64,000 nt of DNA, taken from Psococerastis gibbosa (lineage: Eukaryota; Arthropoda; Insecta; Psocodea; Psocidae). Below the pieces are notes generated by a model. That model was not told the DNA's origin and did not search any database. It was given only the letters and a program-made list of their open reading frames with translations. The stretch is taken from positions 19,429,419 through 19,493,418 of the forward strand of contig OZ020486.1 in assembly GCA_963971405.1 (NCBI GenBank), read 5' to 3'. How positions within the stretch are numbered: position 1 is the first letter of the stretch; every line of letters begins with the position of its first letter. Shown here piece by piece: positions 12,302 through 23,981 of this stretch. Both the position numbers and the translations under genes were made by a program.

Positions 12302-12439
12302 GGCGGTTATTCCACCGACGTCAATAGTCAAAATAATGATGCTATTGACGTGGTAGCAGAAATTTTTACACTGTCTTTAATGTCTGCTACCACGTCAAAC
12401 ACGTAAATAATCATTTTTGACGTCGGTGGAATAGGCGCC
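12302..12439. mobile_element. GGCG foldback element, 138 bp
   Basis: Left end GGCGGTTATTCCACCGACG, right end its mirror with GGCGCC. Arms carry GTCAATAG and then GACGTGGTAGCAGA next to the centre; the right arm repeats CTGCTACCACGTC. TA flanks both ends. Arms in this copy match only loosely between tip and centre. Confidence 0.7.
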
Positions 12440-12461
12440 TAATCAAATTTACCAAACTATG

Positions 12462-12663
12462 CAAGGCCGCGCCGAGACTTTGATTTCGGGGAGGGGGGTC
12501 CAATTTTTTTTAAACGTAATTTGTTATTGAAAGTCCAAAAGTCCATTCTATCCAGTGTTCAAACTCAAATAAATTTATTTCAATTCTTCAAATAATTCAG
12601 GTTTACATAAGAAAATATTTGGGTGGGGGGGGGGGTCCTTGGACCGCCCTCTTGGCGGCCATG
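12462..12663 (+). mobile_element. Decayed hAT-like element with poly-G
   Basis: Starts CAAGGCCGCGCCGAG and ends CTTGGCGGCCATG after a long G run and GGTCCTTGGACC. The start resembles the CAAGGCCGTAGCC tip of the hAT element at 30401. No clean target duplication, so ends are approximate. Confidence 0.42.
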
Positions 12664-14040
12664 AATCTGTCTTGTACTTGAAGTGTGGTCGACGCTTGCC
12701 TGAAATCTCCCTATACCATACCGGGTCGGCCAGAGCCAATGGAGATTTTTAATAAAAATATCACAATTTTGTCTGAATTTGTGGCAAGTTTCTTATTCAA
12801 AACTAGTATTATTATTTTGTTTTTGACGGTATTAAAATGGTTTAACAACAAATTTTTTGATTATTTTCTATTTTTTTTTACAAATAAGCAAATAGTTTTA
12901 GTTCAAGGTTACTGTCTCCAGTAATAGGTATGAGGGAAGTTGAAATGAATGCTTAGATCCTTCAAGTTAAAGAAGACTTTTCCTACAAGTATAGTGAACC
13001 ATACAGAGAGATCTAATGACTACTAACTACTTTATTGCAAAAAATTAATAAAAATAAGTTTAAGGAAGTAAAATTATATATATTACTCGCATGTAGGTTG
13101 TGTGTTGATTAGCATTGAGGTGAAGTTTTGTGATGGTCAAAACATGGCGTCCTATACCATTACCCATGGTGTAGACATTTGACCATGGTCTAAATTGGTC
13201 TGGTCTATACAATGTCATCTTGTCGCCTCCTTTTTACCTTTGTTTATTCGGAAGGAGCGCTCTCTATGTCACCTTGCGTGGTTATGTAATATTGTACGGG
13301 GCTTATACGACGGTAAGTGTCAGTAAAGTATGGGTGAAACCTCAATGATCAATGATTAATCTTTAACTACCTTCATCATTAAATTTTTAATCGATGTCAG
13401 TTATCCATCCAATATTATTATTTCACTCTGCACATACTACAATATTACGAATTAGGGTAATTTATATATGTATATTTTGCAGTTGGCTGTTATAAAGTGA
13501 TTTTACAACATACGAAAAAATTTAAATGTAGTACTGTGGTAGCTTAAGAAAGATCACCGATATGCCTACGATACGTACACACATACCTAGCTTACCATTT
13601 GCTATAGATTGCATTGTACCAAACATAAATTGTTTTACAATTTTACATCTATCCTGATTAACGATTACTGTAATAAAATATATTGTACAATTAGATAAAT
13701 CATAATTTTTTGTTTAAGTTTTTGAAAGATACAATTATAGATGGGCTTACAAAAAATTATATTAATATTTGAAGCTCTTTTGTTTTCTGGCCTAGTCAGC
13801 ATCAGTAATCCAAACTGACCCAACACTGAATAATTACTAATGCAAGACACAACTCATAAAATTCATTGAAATTTCATTTTTATATCGTTTTTAGGCATGA
13901 CTCTTTTACAAATCCAGGCAGAGCGTTTGGAATGCACACCGCGTCCGTCACATTTCGCACTTCCTCATGTGAGAGAATGATAACCGCTCGAGCTCTGTAC
14001 GAGAATTTCGGGCTAAGAAAACTCCAAGATAATTTATCAA
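12664..14040. other. AT-rich DNA, no confident gene
   Basis: An acceptor-like TATCGTTTTTAG at about 13886-13897 precedes a GC-richer stretch (13898-14040), but no protein-like frame or donor follows, so no exon is called. Confidence 0.35.
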
Positions 14041-14378
14041 ATATTACAACTGACATTTAATCCATCGCGTGAAACATAATACTATGACTGTTTAGCCTGC
14101 TATACAAATCCATTAAATATATAATGCCATGTAAAACCCACTCAACATAAATTACAATAGAACAGTGTGGGGAATTCTGGTACTTCTGGACTAGGACTTG
14201 AATCTATCAATATTACATTAATAGACATTTCATCCAAATGTTACAACAGAAATTTAATCCTAATGTAATACTATGACTGTTTAGCCTGCTATAAAAATCA
14301 ATTAAATATATAATGCCATGAAAAGCCCACCCAATATAAATTGGAACAGTGTGCGGAATTCTGGTACTTCTGGACTAA

Positions 14379-15047
14379 ATAATAATAATAATAAATAATC
14401 GTGTATTTACCTCGATCTAATGTTTATACAGTTTTTTATTAATAATGGTTGCGCTCCCTCGTACCGTGAGGCGTGTGAGGGTCACGCATTATCTTGGGCG
14501 GCTATTACACTGACGATCCTCAGTGTAATAGCCGCCCAATCTAATAAGTGGTAGGCTACAGCCTTACAAGCTTAAAATTACTTAAACATAGTTACATAGA
14601 CAATATAAAGATATCAATTTAGTGTTTTGTGTTAATTGTTTTGCAAGTGAGTGTTAAGTCTTAAGTGAGTGTTTTCAATTTGTTAGTTATGTATAGGTTT
14701 ATTTTTGACTTATGACTGCTTTTGACATCGTATTCTGGTTTGTTATAGGTGTGCTTAGAGTATATGTTGAAGGCTGATATTGCCTTATATAGCAGACTGT
14801 TTCTTGTGCGCGAAAGAGACCATGAGGGTAGTGGGAGTGTTTCGTATGCATGAGATCTAGTGTTTCGGATATTGACAGACGGACTAACCATTTTATGCGC
14901 TATATGCCTCTGATTAAAGGAAAGTAGTTGCTTATTGTATAGTAGTTCCAGCGGTAGTATATTGCTAGATTTGTAAACTGTGTTTGAGTGCGTCAGCCTG
15001 GGTGTTCTTGTAATTGTCTTAAGTGCATAGTTCTGTGCTGTGCTGTG
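14379..15047 (-). mobile_element. Insertion in the tandem array, probably a 5'-truncated LINE 3' end
   Basis: The block is bordered by ACTA on both sides where the array resumes, and on the minus strand it ends in an ATT-rich tail (14379-14400), like the LINE tails at 49483 and 52838. It has no convincing reading frame. The retroelement assignment is inference from tail and flanks. Confidence 0.4.
14494..14539. mobile_element. Minimal GGCG hairpin (20-bp perfect stem, 6-base loop)
   Basis: TTGGGCGGCTATTACACTGA pairs perfectly with its mirror after the loop CGATCC. The stem GGCGGCTATTACACTGACG matches the tip GGCGGTTATTCCACCGACG of the foldback family at most positions, so this looks like a member reduced to two tips back to back. 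A transcription-related hairpin is an alternative. Confidence 0.5.
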
Positions 15048-15607
15048 TACTAGGACTTGAATCTATCAATATTACATTAATAGACATTTCATCCAAATGT
15101 TACAACAGAAATTGAATCCTAATGTAATACTATAACTGTTTAGCCTGCTATAAAAATCCATTAAATATATAATGCCATGTAAAACCCACTCAACATAAAT
15201 TACAATAGAACAGTGTGGGGAATTCTGGTACTTCTGGACTAGGACTTAAATTCTATCAATATTCAATTAAACATACATTTTATCCATATGTTACAACAAA
15301 CATTTAATCCAAATGTAATACTATGACTGTTTAGCCTGTTATAAAAATCCATTAAATATATAATATAATGCCATGAAAAACCCAACCAACATAAATTTTA
15401 TTGGAACAGTGTGGGTAATTCTGGTACTTCTGGACTTGAAATCTATCAATATTCCATTAATGGATATTTCATCCATCGGGTGATACGAAATAATATAGGA
15501 CCGTTTAACATAAAAACTACATCAATTTCCTTGAATAATCGACCAAAATGCGATACGATAACTGTAAGGAGAAACTGGTTTAAGGACATGAAATCTAGAG
15601 CATCTAT

Positions 15608-15922
15608 CAGTGGCGGAGCGTGGGGTTATAATTGCGGATTTAATGCTTGCAAAAATTTATTCAAATTAATTTTTTTTTATATAGTAGGCTATGTTCTATT
15701 TTCTTAAAAAGTAAACATTTGAAAACATAAAAATAAACATTTGAATTCTAACGTTATTAATTTAATTATTAATTTTCTTACACTGAGTTGATTACATCAT
15801 GCTCATATACAATCTTATTTGCTCGGCGCTTGCTATAGATGTCAACAAAGCTCTTAATACATTCTAAGGATTTGTTAAGTGTAATGCGGCATCGCCCACC
15901 TTACATGCACGCTCCGCCACTG
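15608..15922. mobile_element. hAT-type short element in the tandem array
   Basis: Perfect 15-bp terminal repeats CAGTGGCGGAGCGTG and a perfect 8-bp target duplication GCATCTAT (15600-15607, 15923-15930). Non-coding, 315 bp. The target lies inside a unit of the 190-bp array, so it inserted after the array formed. Confidence 0.88.
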
Positions 15923-16035
15923 GCATCTATCAATATTCTACAATATATTTAATCCCTCGAATATTACGAACGTTTACCGTTAAATCCATGAGATATCCAT
16001 TACGGTGCCAAGCTTAAAACCCCCAGCAAACATAA

Positions 16036-16415
16036 ACCGATATGATGGGTAACTAAGAGTGATGGAACATCTTGAATTTAATGTTTGATAGGAAGAGAGA
16101 GCATCGCCTATAGGGCCCATTCTTGACTTTCTAAGCCCATGATATTGCTTTTCATAAAGTATTGAGACTTGAGGGTCCCAAGAACATATATACGGGGGTA
16201 ATTTTATACCATTAGGTATACCCGCATAGCATAGTAACTACACAACTTACTGTTGTATTCCCTAAAAAATTTGATTAAATCTCCAATTTTGCCATATATG
16301 TATATATAGGCTACTGATTGCATTGTTCCGTTTCTCGTCATACAGCTACACTGTATGTATGAGCATTCATTGTTCCATGCATCCATCTGTTACATGAGGA
16401 TACATTTAGACGAGG
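16036..16415. other. Spacer, nothing recognised
   Basis: Ordinary AT-rich sequence with a short TATATG run near 16296. Confidence 0.4.
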
Positions 16416-16744
16416 CCACGAGGGGCTCCCAACCTGTGGTCCACAGACAAATATATCATGTGGTCCATGGGCCAAAGTAAGAAATAAGAAAATAAAACAG
16501 CTGAGTTGTTGGAAATTTGAAATAAAATACAGTACTTAGCTCTTGGCACTGAACTACAAAATCCGCCCGATACCAGTTCAAAATATTTAATGAAATATTA
16601 GCACGTAATTGTAGGCACAAGCTACTTGATCTTGGTCCTAGAAGGTCCTTGAATTTAACGATTTTCCTATCACAGCCATAGGGGTCCACAGAAAATCACA
16701 AAATAATCTAGTGGTCCACAGACATAAAAGTTTGGGAACCCCTG
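16416..16744. mobile_element. hAT-type short element, diverged copy
   Basis: GAGGGGCTCCCAACCTG at the left and GTTTGGGAACCCCTG at the right match the ends at 11421-11724, and the body shares CAGCTGAG.TGTTGGAAATTTGAA and CTTGGCACTGAACTACAA. The target duplication is no longer visible. Confidence 0.7.
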
Positions 16745-17461
16745 ATTAAGGCATTTAGTCAGATGGAAAATGTAATTGCGTTGCATAACTTGCCTTACAA
16801 TTAAGTTGTATTATTACTTAACGAAACGTCTAATGAAATTAGTCCTGATTCTCTTTAGTAGACCTCATTGATCAGATGCAGGGGCATTTACGGCACAGTC
16901 AATCAACGATTCGTCAATTGTAACAGAGGGTAAGCGGGTGGTACTGCCCATAAGCCCAATTTAGTCATTATTAACATTAACTGGAGCGGCGGGAGCCATA
17001 ATATGCCTTACGAGGCACCCGTTAACCATAAGCCAACTATCAGAGATAAGTACCAACGCAAAAAATATCGAAGTCTTACACATTGCAGCATAGCAGAACG
17101 GATACCTGGACCCGGTCAAAAACTCTGTACTTAGCTTGTGCAGCTTGTACACTTATCACTAGTTCTCCCCGCCAAATTGCGTACTAATCTTGTACAGGCT
17201 ACACTAGCAGCCATATTGATAACGGTCTCCAGCCACGGGATGATTAAGATGGCCAGAGACCCAAGGTCAAGTGCGCAGGACTCCTGTGCTAGCGTCTAGC
17301 GATTCTGTTGTCAGCCATGCCTCTTGAATTTTTGATTTGTTTTTAATTTTTCAATGCTTCCTTTTCTATGATTGCAACCCTATTTGAATTAGTCTTTGTT
17401 CCTTTTTTCACCTTTGACATTTACCCCTAAGTTTGCCAAATAACAGCTTAGTACATGGTTA
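16745..17461. other. Spacer, nothing recognised
   Basis: No coding-like frame; sequence composition slightly less AT-rich than average around 16880-17300. Confidence 0.35.
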
Positions 17462-17780
17462 TGCGCCATAAATTTCATTTTATTATCGTTGTTGTTGCTG
17501 ATGTTGTTTCTAACGCCTGCTTTCAGCATTTCTGCTTTAAGCAACCCGCTCAGCCTGGAGGGGGGAGTGAGTGTGTTTGTTAACTTGAGGCACCCTAAGG
17601 GCAGACTCTTTCCCCTCGGGGAAAGGGGAGTTGACTAACAGGGTGGACCTCCTGATTATAGTGGATTCCGAACCACTTGGGGTACATGGTAAAGTCACAC
17701 GATTAAATCGGAGGTGACCAGGACTCGACTTACACTGCCTAAGCGCGTTATCATGTCCCACCAGGTTCCCCTGCCAACGC
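17462..17780 (-). repeat. Interspersed repeat with GTTCGGAATCCACTATA block
   Basis: Read on the minus strand, this matches 30595-30787: GGTTCGGAATCCACTATA, AACTCCCC, GTCTGCC, GGTTGCTTAAA, CAGAAATRCTGAAAG, then a CAACAACAAC-type tail. It may be an untranslated part of a LINE; the class is not resolved. Confidence 0.55.
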
Positions 17781-18984
17781 TGTGCACACTACCAAGTTGC
17801 CGCAGTTTGAAACATGCTCTGCTCTAATGGAATCAACATGGTAAGGCCGTTGGCGATTTTATTATCGTTGTGTTATCAATTGAAGTTTTGTTGAAACCTC
17901 CACACTTAAGACCACTGTCCACTGGGCACTGAGCATTTGGCTATTTATTATCTTGTTATAGGTTATTATGTTTCCTAGACTTATAAGAAGAGACAATAAC
18001 GATAAGATAATATGTTAATATGCTCTACAACTTACGATTCAGTTTAGTATACTTAAGTAAATAGTGGAGTATACTCTTTTCCGTAACAGTCATTTGTTTC
18101 ACTTCGGGAGCTTTGTATAAATATCTTTATTTTTAGGCTATACATGTAAATGGAATTTTAAGCAGCCTCAGCCAGCTCACAGACACTTTTTAAGCTGATG
18201 ATTCCTGCTAAATTAATCAAAGAGTAAGACGGAGCCTTTGTATTTAATCGCCGTATTTCCAACTGAAACAGTTTTCTTTGCGTTAGCAAAGCGAAATACT
18301 TAATCACAGCTAATGGAAGTGATCACTCTTCCACTTCTATCTCCCGGTTGTCTCCCAATTTTTTTAATCGAGTTTGACAGATGAAACTCCATCGTACTGG
18401 GGCAGTATCAATTAGTCATTATTCTTTTATTTGAAAACACTAAGAGACAAGAGTCGAAGATTTCAACACACACAGACATTCCTCCCCCAATCCTAACTAG
18501 ACTACGCAATTAGCAGGTGTGATGTCTCCTAAAATTTTCTTTTCGTCTGCTGTGCCTCACCAAATTTTATCCCCCACGACTGGAAGAAACAGTAAATAAA
18601 CTTCGATACCTCGACAAGTTTGGAGCCCCAAACCATTGTATAAGCGCTGCCTCATTCAGCTGCAACAGTTCTACTAACTTGGCCTAATTAAACGAAAGGA
18701 GAGAACGTAATAATAGAACGGACTGAGAGCCCTGTTGCATGTACGCAGTCTGCTAGCTTTGAGGATAGCAACAGCGGCGTGGGGGGGGGGGGGAGAGAAG
18801 ACTCTAGGTAAGGGTAGGCAAGAGTCCTTGGTATTCTCACTCGAGGGAGTGCATCGTTACAGCAATTATGGAGACGTCCGCTGATATGACAGCCGTAATG
18901 AGCACAGCCTCTCGACCTTATCGTCTCCTGTAGAAAATTTAGAAGAAGGGACATATTCCTACTTTTAATCTTTTTTTCCCCCCT
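17781..18984. other. Spacer with poly-G run
   Basis: A long G run lies near 18780-18794. No gene or terminal repeat identified. Confidence 0.35.
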
Positions 18985-19532
18985 GATTCAAGGGCGGGTC
19001 CAGGACCGATTTTCGGAGCGGGCCATTCCGGGAAAAGTGGGTGTAGGCTAACAAGCCAAATTAATTTTTTAGCGATTGTGCAATTGGTGTGTTTGTTAGC
19101 GAAACGAGGCACATTAATTTGCAATGCATTATTTAAAATGCCCATGCGTCTAATGCAGATAGGCACCAATGGGGGGTTCGGGGGTCTCCCCTGGGGGAAA
19201 AATTTGAAAATAGAAGTGCAAAATAGTGACGGTTTTACGCATTTAACAGCAGTAAAGTATAGATTTTTGAAAGCTTACAAAGGAATGCTAAAATGCTTAT
19301 TCATATTGGTGGGAACAGGGGGCCCGGGGGTCTTCCTCGGAGGAAAAATTCGAAAATATAAGTTCAAATCAGTTAGGTTTTACGATTTTTACAACAGTAA
19401 AATTTATAATTTAAACATGGAAGACATATTCATGTTACCATGCTAAGGTTTTCGTTTAGAAGGTCCTATTTTATATAGTGTACGCTAATTTTTCTCAGGG
19501 GGGGGGGGCATGGCCCCGCCACGGTCCTGATA
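18985..19532 (+). mobile_element. hAT-like remnant with two GGGCCCGGGGG repeat units
   Basis: CAGGACCG near 19001 is mirrored by CGGTCCTG at 19525-19532. Inside, two related units of about 150 bp each carry a GGGGGTCTCCCC- or GGGCCCGGGGGTCTTCC-type motif, then GAAAAATTYGAAAATA, a TTTTACG block and AACAGYAGTAAA. The same units occur near 24180-24440 and in the clear hAT element at 33288-33735. Confidence 0.45.
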
Positions 19533-20165
19533 ATTACAGCAAACCGCAAAAATATGCGTATTAATATTGTGGTCTTTTCACGCATCAATTCTTAGGTAAT
19601 ACAGTATTACATTACCTATATTATGTTTCAATAGACAGCTTTCCTAGTAATAAAGAAAAATGGCAAAATGCCATCCTCTGATCGGGTCAATTCTCAAAAA
19701 TAGAGCCATTGATTAACTTATGAAGGCATATCGTATCGCTTTTATTTATTTTTTTCATTCATTTTACAACAACATAACAGTTGGTTTTGATAACTATTTG
19801 AATTATGAGTATAATAAAGACGCTTTTATATGAATAGGCAGCTCTTATCGGACAATAATTAGCCTACTCGTATACATGATTTCGGTATATAGATAATATT
19901 TGATGCAAATTCAAAAATTATTTATGATGGTAGAGATTGCTCTGCCTGGGCCAACCAATCAACAATCAGAGCAAGGATTCTCCCGTTAATCATGGGCGCT
20001 ACAATTGGGAATTGATAACCCAATCACATTAGGTAATTTTATGGGAAAGTTGTCCATTATTTACTAAGACTAAGTACGAGTATGTTTCTCAGTTGCTCAA
20101 GCAAGCGCTTCCAAGAGAAAAGATATATTTATAAAAAAATTAGCACGGTAAATACAATCAAGTTC
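19533..20165. other. Spacer, nothing recognised
   Basis: AT-rich, without terminal repeats or coding-like frames. Confidence 0.4.
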
Positions 20166-20168
20166 TTA

Positions 20169-20573
20169 GGGTATTATTCCGCTGGTCAATTTTTCTTCAA
20201 TTTTGATAATGTCATTGACGGAAATATCATTTATATTTTAACACCTCATTCCACTTATCTTCAATTATTGACCTTTTTTTTCTTCAATTTTTTTCAATTT
20301 TGTAAGTCTTTCTATTAATTGGATATTCTGCAAGTAATTTTATGATTTAAATTATGAAATAGTTCATTTGTTCTCAAGAAATTAATTAAAATTCTTTATC
20401 ATATCCAGACGACGCCATTGCTTAATTTTAGTTTGTTATTGTTTGCAAAACATGATTTTATTCTATGATCATTGATCACTTTTAATATGCGGAAGTTAAA
20501 ATGGACAATGACTTAGAGTAAAACAAAAATCTCATCAATTATTGACGGAATATTGACAAGTGGAATAACCGGC
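20169..20573. mobile_element. GGCG-type foldback relative, 405 bp
   Basis: Ends GGGTATTATTCCGCTGGTCAA and, mirrored, GCCGGTTATTCCACTTGTCAA; TTA stands on both sides (20166-20168, 20574-20576). The body has GACGCCATT, TTTTAGTTTGTT and TGATCATTGATCA, shared with the inner elements at 11074, 34654 and 56728. A partial second copy in opposite orientation is at 41140. Confidence 0.65.
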
Positions 20574-20822
20574 TTACCACGGCAGTCTAATGCCGTCTAG
20601 GTGCTCTAAAAATTTTCCAGAGCAATATCATATGAAAATGATGTTATATGTACGTAGGCCTATATAGGTGGGATAAACCTTTGAAAATACATGCGTAGTT
20701 TAAATTTCGAATGTTGATGGTTAATCTATACCAACCACTAGATATTTGACTACGACTCATGGTAGTTTACCTTATTGAAAATTCTAGTGTTCTACCCAGA
20801 CTTTTTTTCAAACCTTTTTTCT

Positions 20823-21018
20823 TAAGGCACGAGGCCACGTTTGTGGCATATGCGCTTGATAGTTGATTTCAAAAGTGGATGTATGTGCATAGGAAACGAT
20901 TGAGGTATAGTCCATAAGTTATTTGAGAATATAAGACATGAAAAAGTGGACAGAAATGGGATTCGAACCCAAGTCTCGAACTTGCGAGTGGCATGCTGAC
21001 TACTTATGCACCAACATT
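20823..21018 (-). mobile_element. tRNA-derived SINE, family 3
   Basis: On the minus strand it begins TGTTGGTGCATAAGTAGTCAG (A-box-like) and reaches a perfect B box GGTTCGAATCC at about 20959-20969, with a GCGAGT..arm between, then a non-tRNA body ending in an A-rich stretch (AAAAAAGG). Only one copy is seen. A decayed tRNA pseudogene is possible, but the attached body favours a SINE. Confidence 0.6.
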
Positions 21019-21782
21019 TGTTCATGTATTCCTTCCTCTAGTTCCCCTGCCTATAGAAGCTTTCTTCAAATTGAAATTGTCGTTACATGATAACACACAA
21101 TATTCAGTCCATGAGGTAGTGTATGAGCCGCCAAGCCTGGAGGCCTAAAGGCTTGTGCTTTAACCACAGTGTCTGAAGCCTTCGATTTTCCGGTAGGTAT
21201 CCATTTCCTGCAGGCATTTGAAACTTTGCCATGGCAAAGTTTACCCCTGCTTCCGATTTGATCTCCACTAAACAAAACATTTTAGACATGAGCCCAAGCG
21301 GCCACCCAAAGGGCTCCTAAAATAGCCGAGAAAGTACCTACGTACAATATAAATATTGAATAATATATAAGAGATAAATTTTAGCAAGGCTTTTTCTTTA
21401 AATGAATACGAATTTCGTCTCTGACAGTTCCGCCTTTTCCTCATTCTTTACATTTTCCCTCACGTTTACTTTTCACTTTTACAAATATAAGGATTCACGT
21501 TAAGCTTAATCAGGCAAACAGTGGAAAGGCGTGGCTTTCATGTTTTCATAATGTTATATTGACTTTGTGTTTTTGGGAGATATCTGTAGAATTTGTGTTT
21601 ATAATAGCCCTTTTATTTAAGGAGTCTAGGACTATTATTATTATTATTTTTGTACCTATTGAATACAAAAAATTCGGGGATAGACAGAATATTGTAATAT
21701 TGTTTTCATGCGAAAGATTTTCATCAGAATCCCCCACCATTGAAAAAAGAACAATTTATTTGAAAGACAGAACAAGTTATAA
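21019..21782. other. Spacer, nothing certain
   Basis: 21066-21290 is GC-richer and low in stops on the minus strand, but no family was recognised; the rest is AT-rich. Confidence 0.35.
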
Positions 21783-22360
21783 AAAGGTAGTTCTTCTTCT
21801 TCAAGTTACAGCCGGATGGCTGGTTGGCAGCAACATGTGACTTCGATGCCTCCACTCCCCTCGATCCTGGCACGCTCTCTTCAGCTCCAGTCTTGGCCCC
21901 TACATCCTCCATAACTTGCTGCAGGTAATCGTTTCTTGGGCGCCCAGGTCGGTTTACGCCTTCTATTGTTCCCTCTATGATGCAGCTTACTAAGTTTTCG
22001 TGTCCAAGCAACTGGCCAATCCAGTGAGCTCTTCTTTTCCTTATCGATGCAAAGAGAGTTTTTGTATCGCTTACTCTGGTTAGAACGTCATCATTTGCAA
22101 CATGGGCTTGCCAAGGTATTCGTAGCATGCGACGATAGCACCACATCTCAAATGCTTCGAGTTTCTTTATTTGTTTCTAACTTATGCACCACGTTTCACA
22201 TCCGTAAAGAGCAACGCTCCAAACCAGGGACTTCACCATTCGTTTTCTTAGTCCAAGGCTTATGTTGTTCGACTCAAATTTTTTTTTGTTGAAAGCCAAT
22301 TTTGCTTGGTGCACTCTATACTCTATCTCTTGGTTGGACCGACCATCAGAGGTAATTAAT
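21783..22360 (-). mobile_element. LINE C-terminal fragment (APE-type non-LTR)
   Basis: The minus strand reads ITSDGRSNQEIEYRVHQAKL, LGLRKRMVKSLVWSVALYGC, ETW, one in-frame TAG, then FEMWCYRRMLRIPWQAHV, VLTRV, RRAHWIGQLLGHENL and IIEGTIEG-NRPGRPRNDYL. These are the ordered motifs of the region after the reverse transcriptase in RTE/CR1/Jockey-like LINEs (ITxDGK..EI..RI, SV.LYGCETW, FE.WCYRR.L.I.W, GHE, IIEG..EG..GRPR). It ends in a GAA-rich 3' tail near 21795. The RT domain is missing: a 5'-truncated, recently intact copy. Relatives at 8625, 28425 and 47965. Confidence 0.85.
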
Positions 22361-22424
22361 AGGTAGTTAATAGAGAATAATTTATTATTAAAATTAAAGA
22401 AGAGTTGCAGTATTTTTTAATTAG

Positions 22425-22560
22425 ATGACGTAACCCCTGACAAACGGAAGGTTTGGGGTTGGAAGTGCTATTGCAGGCTATTGTTTTGGAATTTGGTTTG
22501 TTTAATTCCCCTAGCAACAGCCTGCTGATGGAGTAACCAGTTAGGAAAAAAAGAAGAAAA
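22425..22560 (+). mobile_element. LINE 3' UTR fragment, same family as the LINE at 49483-51506
   Basis: CTGACAAACGGAAGGTTTGGGG and TGGAGTAACCAGTTAGGAAAAA match the 3' UTR of the long LINE (CGACAAGAGGAAGCTTTGGGG and TGGAGTAACCAGTTAGAAAAA on its own strand). Confidence 0.6.
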
Positions 22561-22680
22561 GATGATAGTAAAAGCTATTCAATTAAGCATTATAAGCATT
22601 CAGTTATTAACATGGGTTGCACAAAAAGTCACAATGTCATAATAAGCGCGCTCAAATAGGTTTTCGCGGCAAACTTCTTA

Positions 22681-22832
22681 GGCGCAGATTCCACCGACGT
22701 CTATAGTGATAGTAATGGTGATATTGACGTGATTGACGTGGTAGCAGACATTAAAGACAGTCTAAAAATGTCTAAAAATACCACGTCAATATCACCATTA
22801 CTATCACTATTGACGTCGGTGGAAACCCCGCC
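22681..22832. mobile_element. GGCG foldback element, 152 bp
   Basis: TTA flanks both ends. Tips GGCGCAGATTCCACCGACG and, mirrored, GGCGGGGTTTCCACCGACG. Both arms carry ATAGTGATAGTAATGGTG then ATATTGACGTG; the left arm then has GTAGCAGACATTAAAGACAG. The ATAGTGATAG arm sequence is not found in the sister copies. Confidence 0.8.
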
Positions 22833-22904
22833 TTACGGTAAAACTGAAAAATATCTGTGAAAATTTATGGAAATGCCTGCATTTCATGCATTGGTAATGG
22901 CATA

Positions 22905-23040
22905 CTACTGATTATTTTATTTTTATTGTTGTTAGTTATTTAAGTTGAATGTTAGATTTTAAGTGTTTTTAGTATAGTTATAATTTGTATTGCATTGTAT
23001 TGTGTTCAATATAATTATACATTCATTCATTCATTCATGT
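22905..23040 (+). mobile_element. LINE 3' end with ATTC tail
   Basis: TTGTATTGCATTGTATTGTG followed by CAATATAATTATAC and a run of ATTC repeats at 23023-23038 is the same type of end as the LINE fragment at 25690-26288. Confidence 0.45.
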
Positions 23041-23559
23041 TCCTTTCGGAAAGTTTTCATGCATCTTCATCGCGGTCCACCATAATATTTAAGATGACAT
23101 CACTTCAGAATTCCAGCTAATAGCCCTTAAGTGCTACCCTGCAGGAGACATTATGTACCTACTCATCAATCCCCGCCATTAATGAATTTTTTGTTTATGA
23201 CCAAAATTATGGGTCATTTCAGTTTACAAAACCCAGACTCGAGTGTGTTACTCAATAATCGCATTCCGCAGTGTCCACTTATGGGTTACCTTGTCCAACC
23301 TGTTTCCAGATCAATGTTAAATGACCAATGGCACCATTTCTTCGAATCTTCAATTCATTGAAGTTACTGATGGAGCAGAGGTGCAGTAAAAGGGGAAAAC
23401 AATGCAAACGGCATTATTTAGTTTTAGCACACTGTTTTCTAAACTGTTACAGTCATTGGTTTTATCCACATAACGTGATAATTGTTGACATTGACATCGC
23501 CTAGGTCCCCAAAATGACCAATCATAAGCTAAACCAAGCCATTGTCAATATATTGCATA
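23041..23559. other. Spacer, nothing recognised
   Basis: Contains one open frame (23131-23361) with no recognisable motif; not called as a gene. Confidence 0.35.
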
Positions 23560-23979
23560 CAGGGTGGTACAGGTACATTGATACAGCGTGGCATCACATG
23601 TTTTTCTCAGCTATCATAACGAGTAGTCAAACGACCATGTTTAGAAAATGTTGACGGAAAGTAGGTCTTTTGACGGAAAATAATAAAATAAAATAACACT
23701 TTGGCTGCCATTTTGGAATTTATGTGTTTTTCTTATGGGATTTTAAGATTTTTTTATGGAATGCTCTTAGTACTGTGTTTATAAACAAACAAAAAGTTAT
23801 TCTCGAAATGTGAATATTTTTCGAGACATTGAAGTTGGAAATGGTTTTTAAATTATAGCTTGACAACCATTGCTCCGACCGACGTGTAATTTTCTGCATT
23901 CTGTGGCGTGAACTATGGCAAATTAATGCTGCTATTGTCGCGTTTCGATAAATTGCCAACTTATTACTGGACCACCCTG
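23560..23979. mobile_element. Short inverted-repeat element with TA flanks, Tc1/mariner-like size and target
   Basis: CAGGGTGGTAC at the left and CAGGGTGGTCC mirrored at the right enclose 420 bp; TA stands on each side (23558-23559, 23980-23981). A TA target fits Tc1/mariner, but the tip sequence is not diagnostic. Non-coding. Confidence 0.55.
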
Positions 23980-23981
23980 TA

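Larger units (their letters stand above)
14045..16035. repeat. Tandem array, period about 190 bp, split by two insertions
   Basis: The landmark ACTATGACTGTTTAGCC recurs at 14081, 14270, 15129 (one change) and 15320, giving a period of 189-191 bp. Each unit also has ATCTATCAATATT, ATATATAATGCCATG and GGAATTCTGGTACTTCTGG. Further decayed units run to about 15530, and one more is seen after 15923. Insertions at 14379-15047 and 15608-15922 interrupt it. Units 2 and 3 are very alike, so expansion was recent relative to the edge units. Confidence 0.8.

Noticed and set aside
13866-14060. Possible exon after TATCGTTTTTAG
   Set aside because: No donor, no recognisable protein, and the sequence runs into the tandem array.
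20950-21016. Functional tRNA gene on the minus strand
   Set aside because: A and B boxes are good, but no convincing acceptor stem closes it and a SINE body follows.
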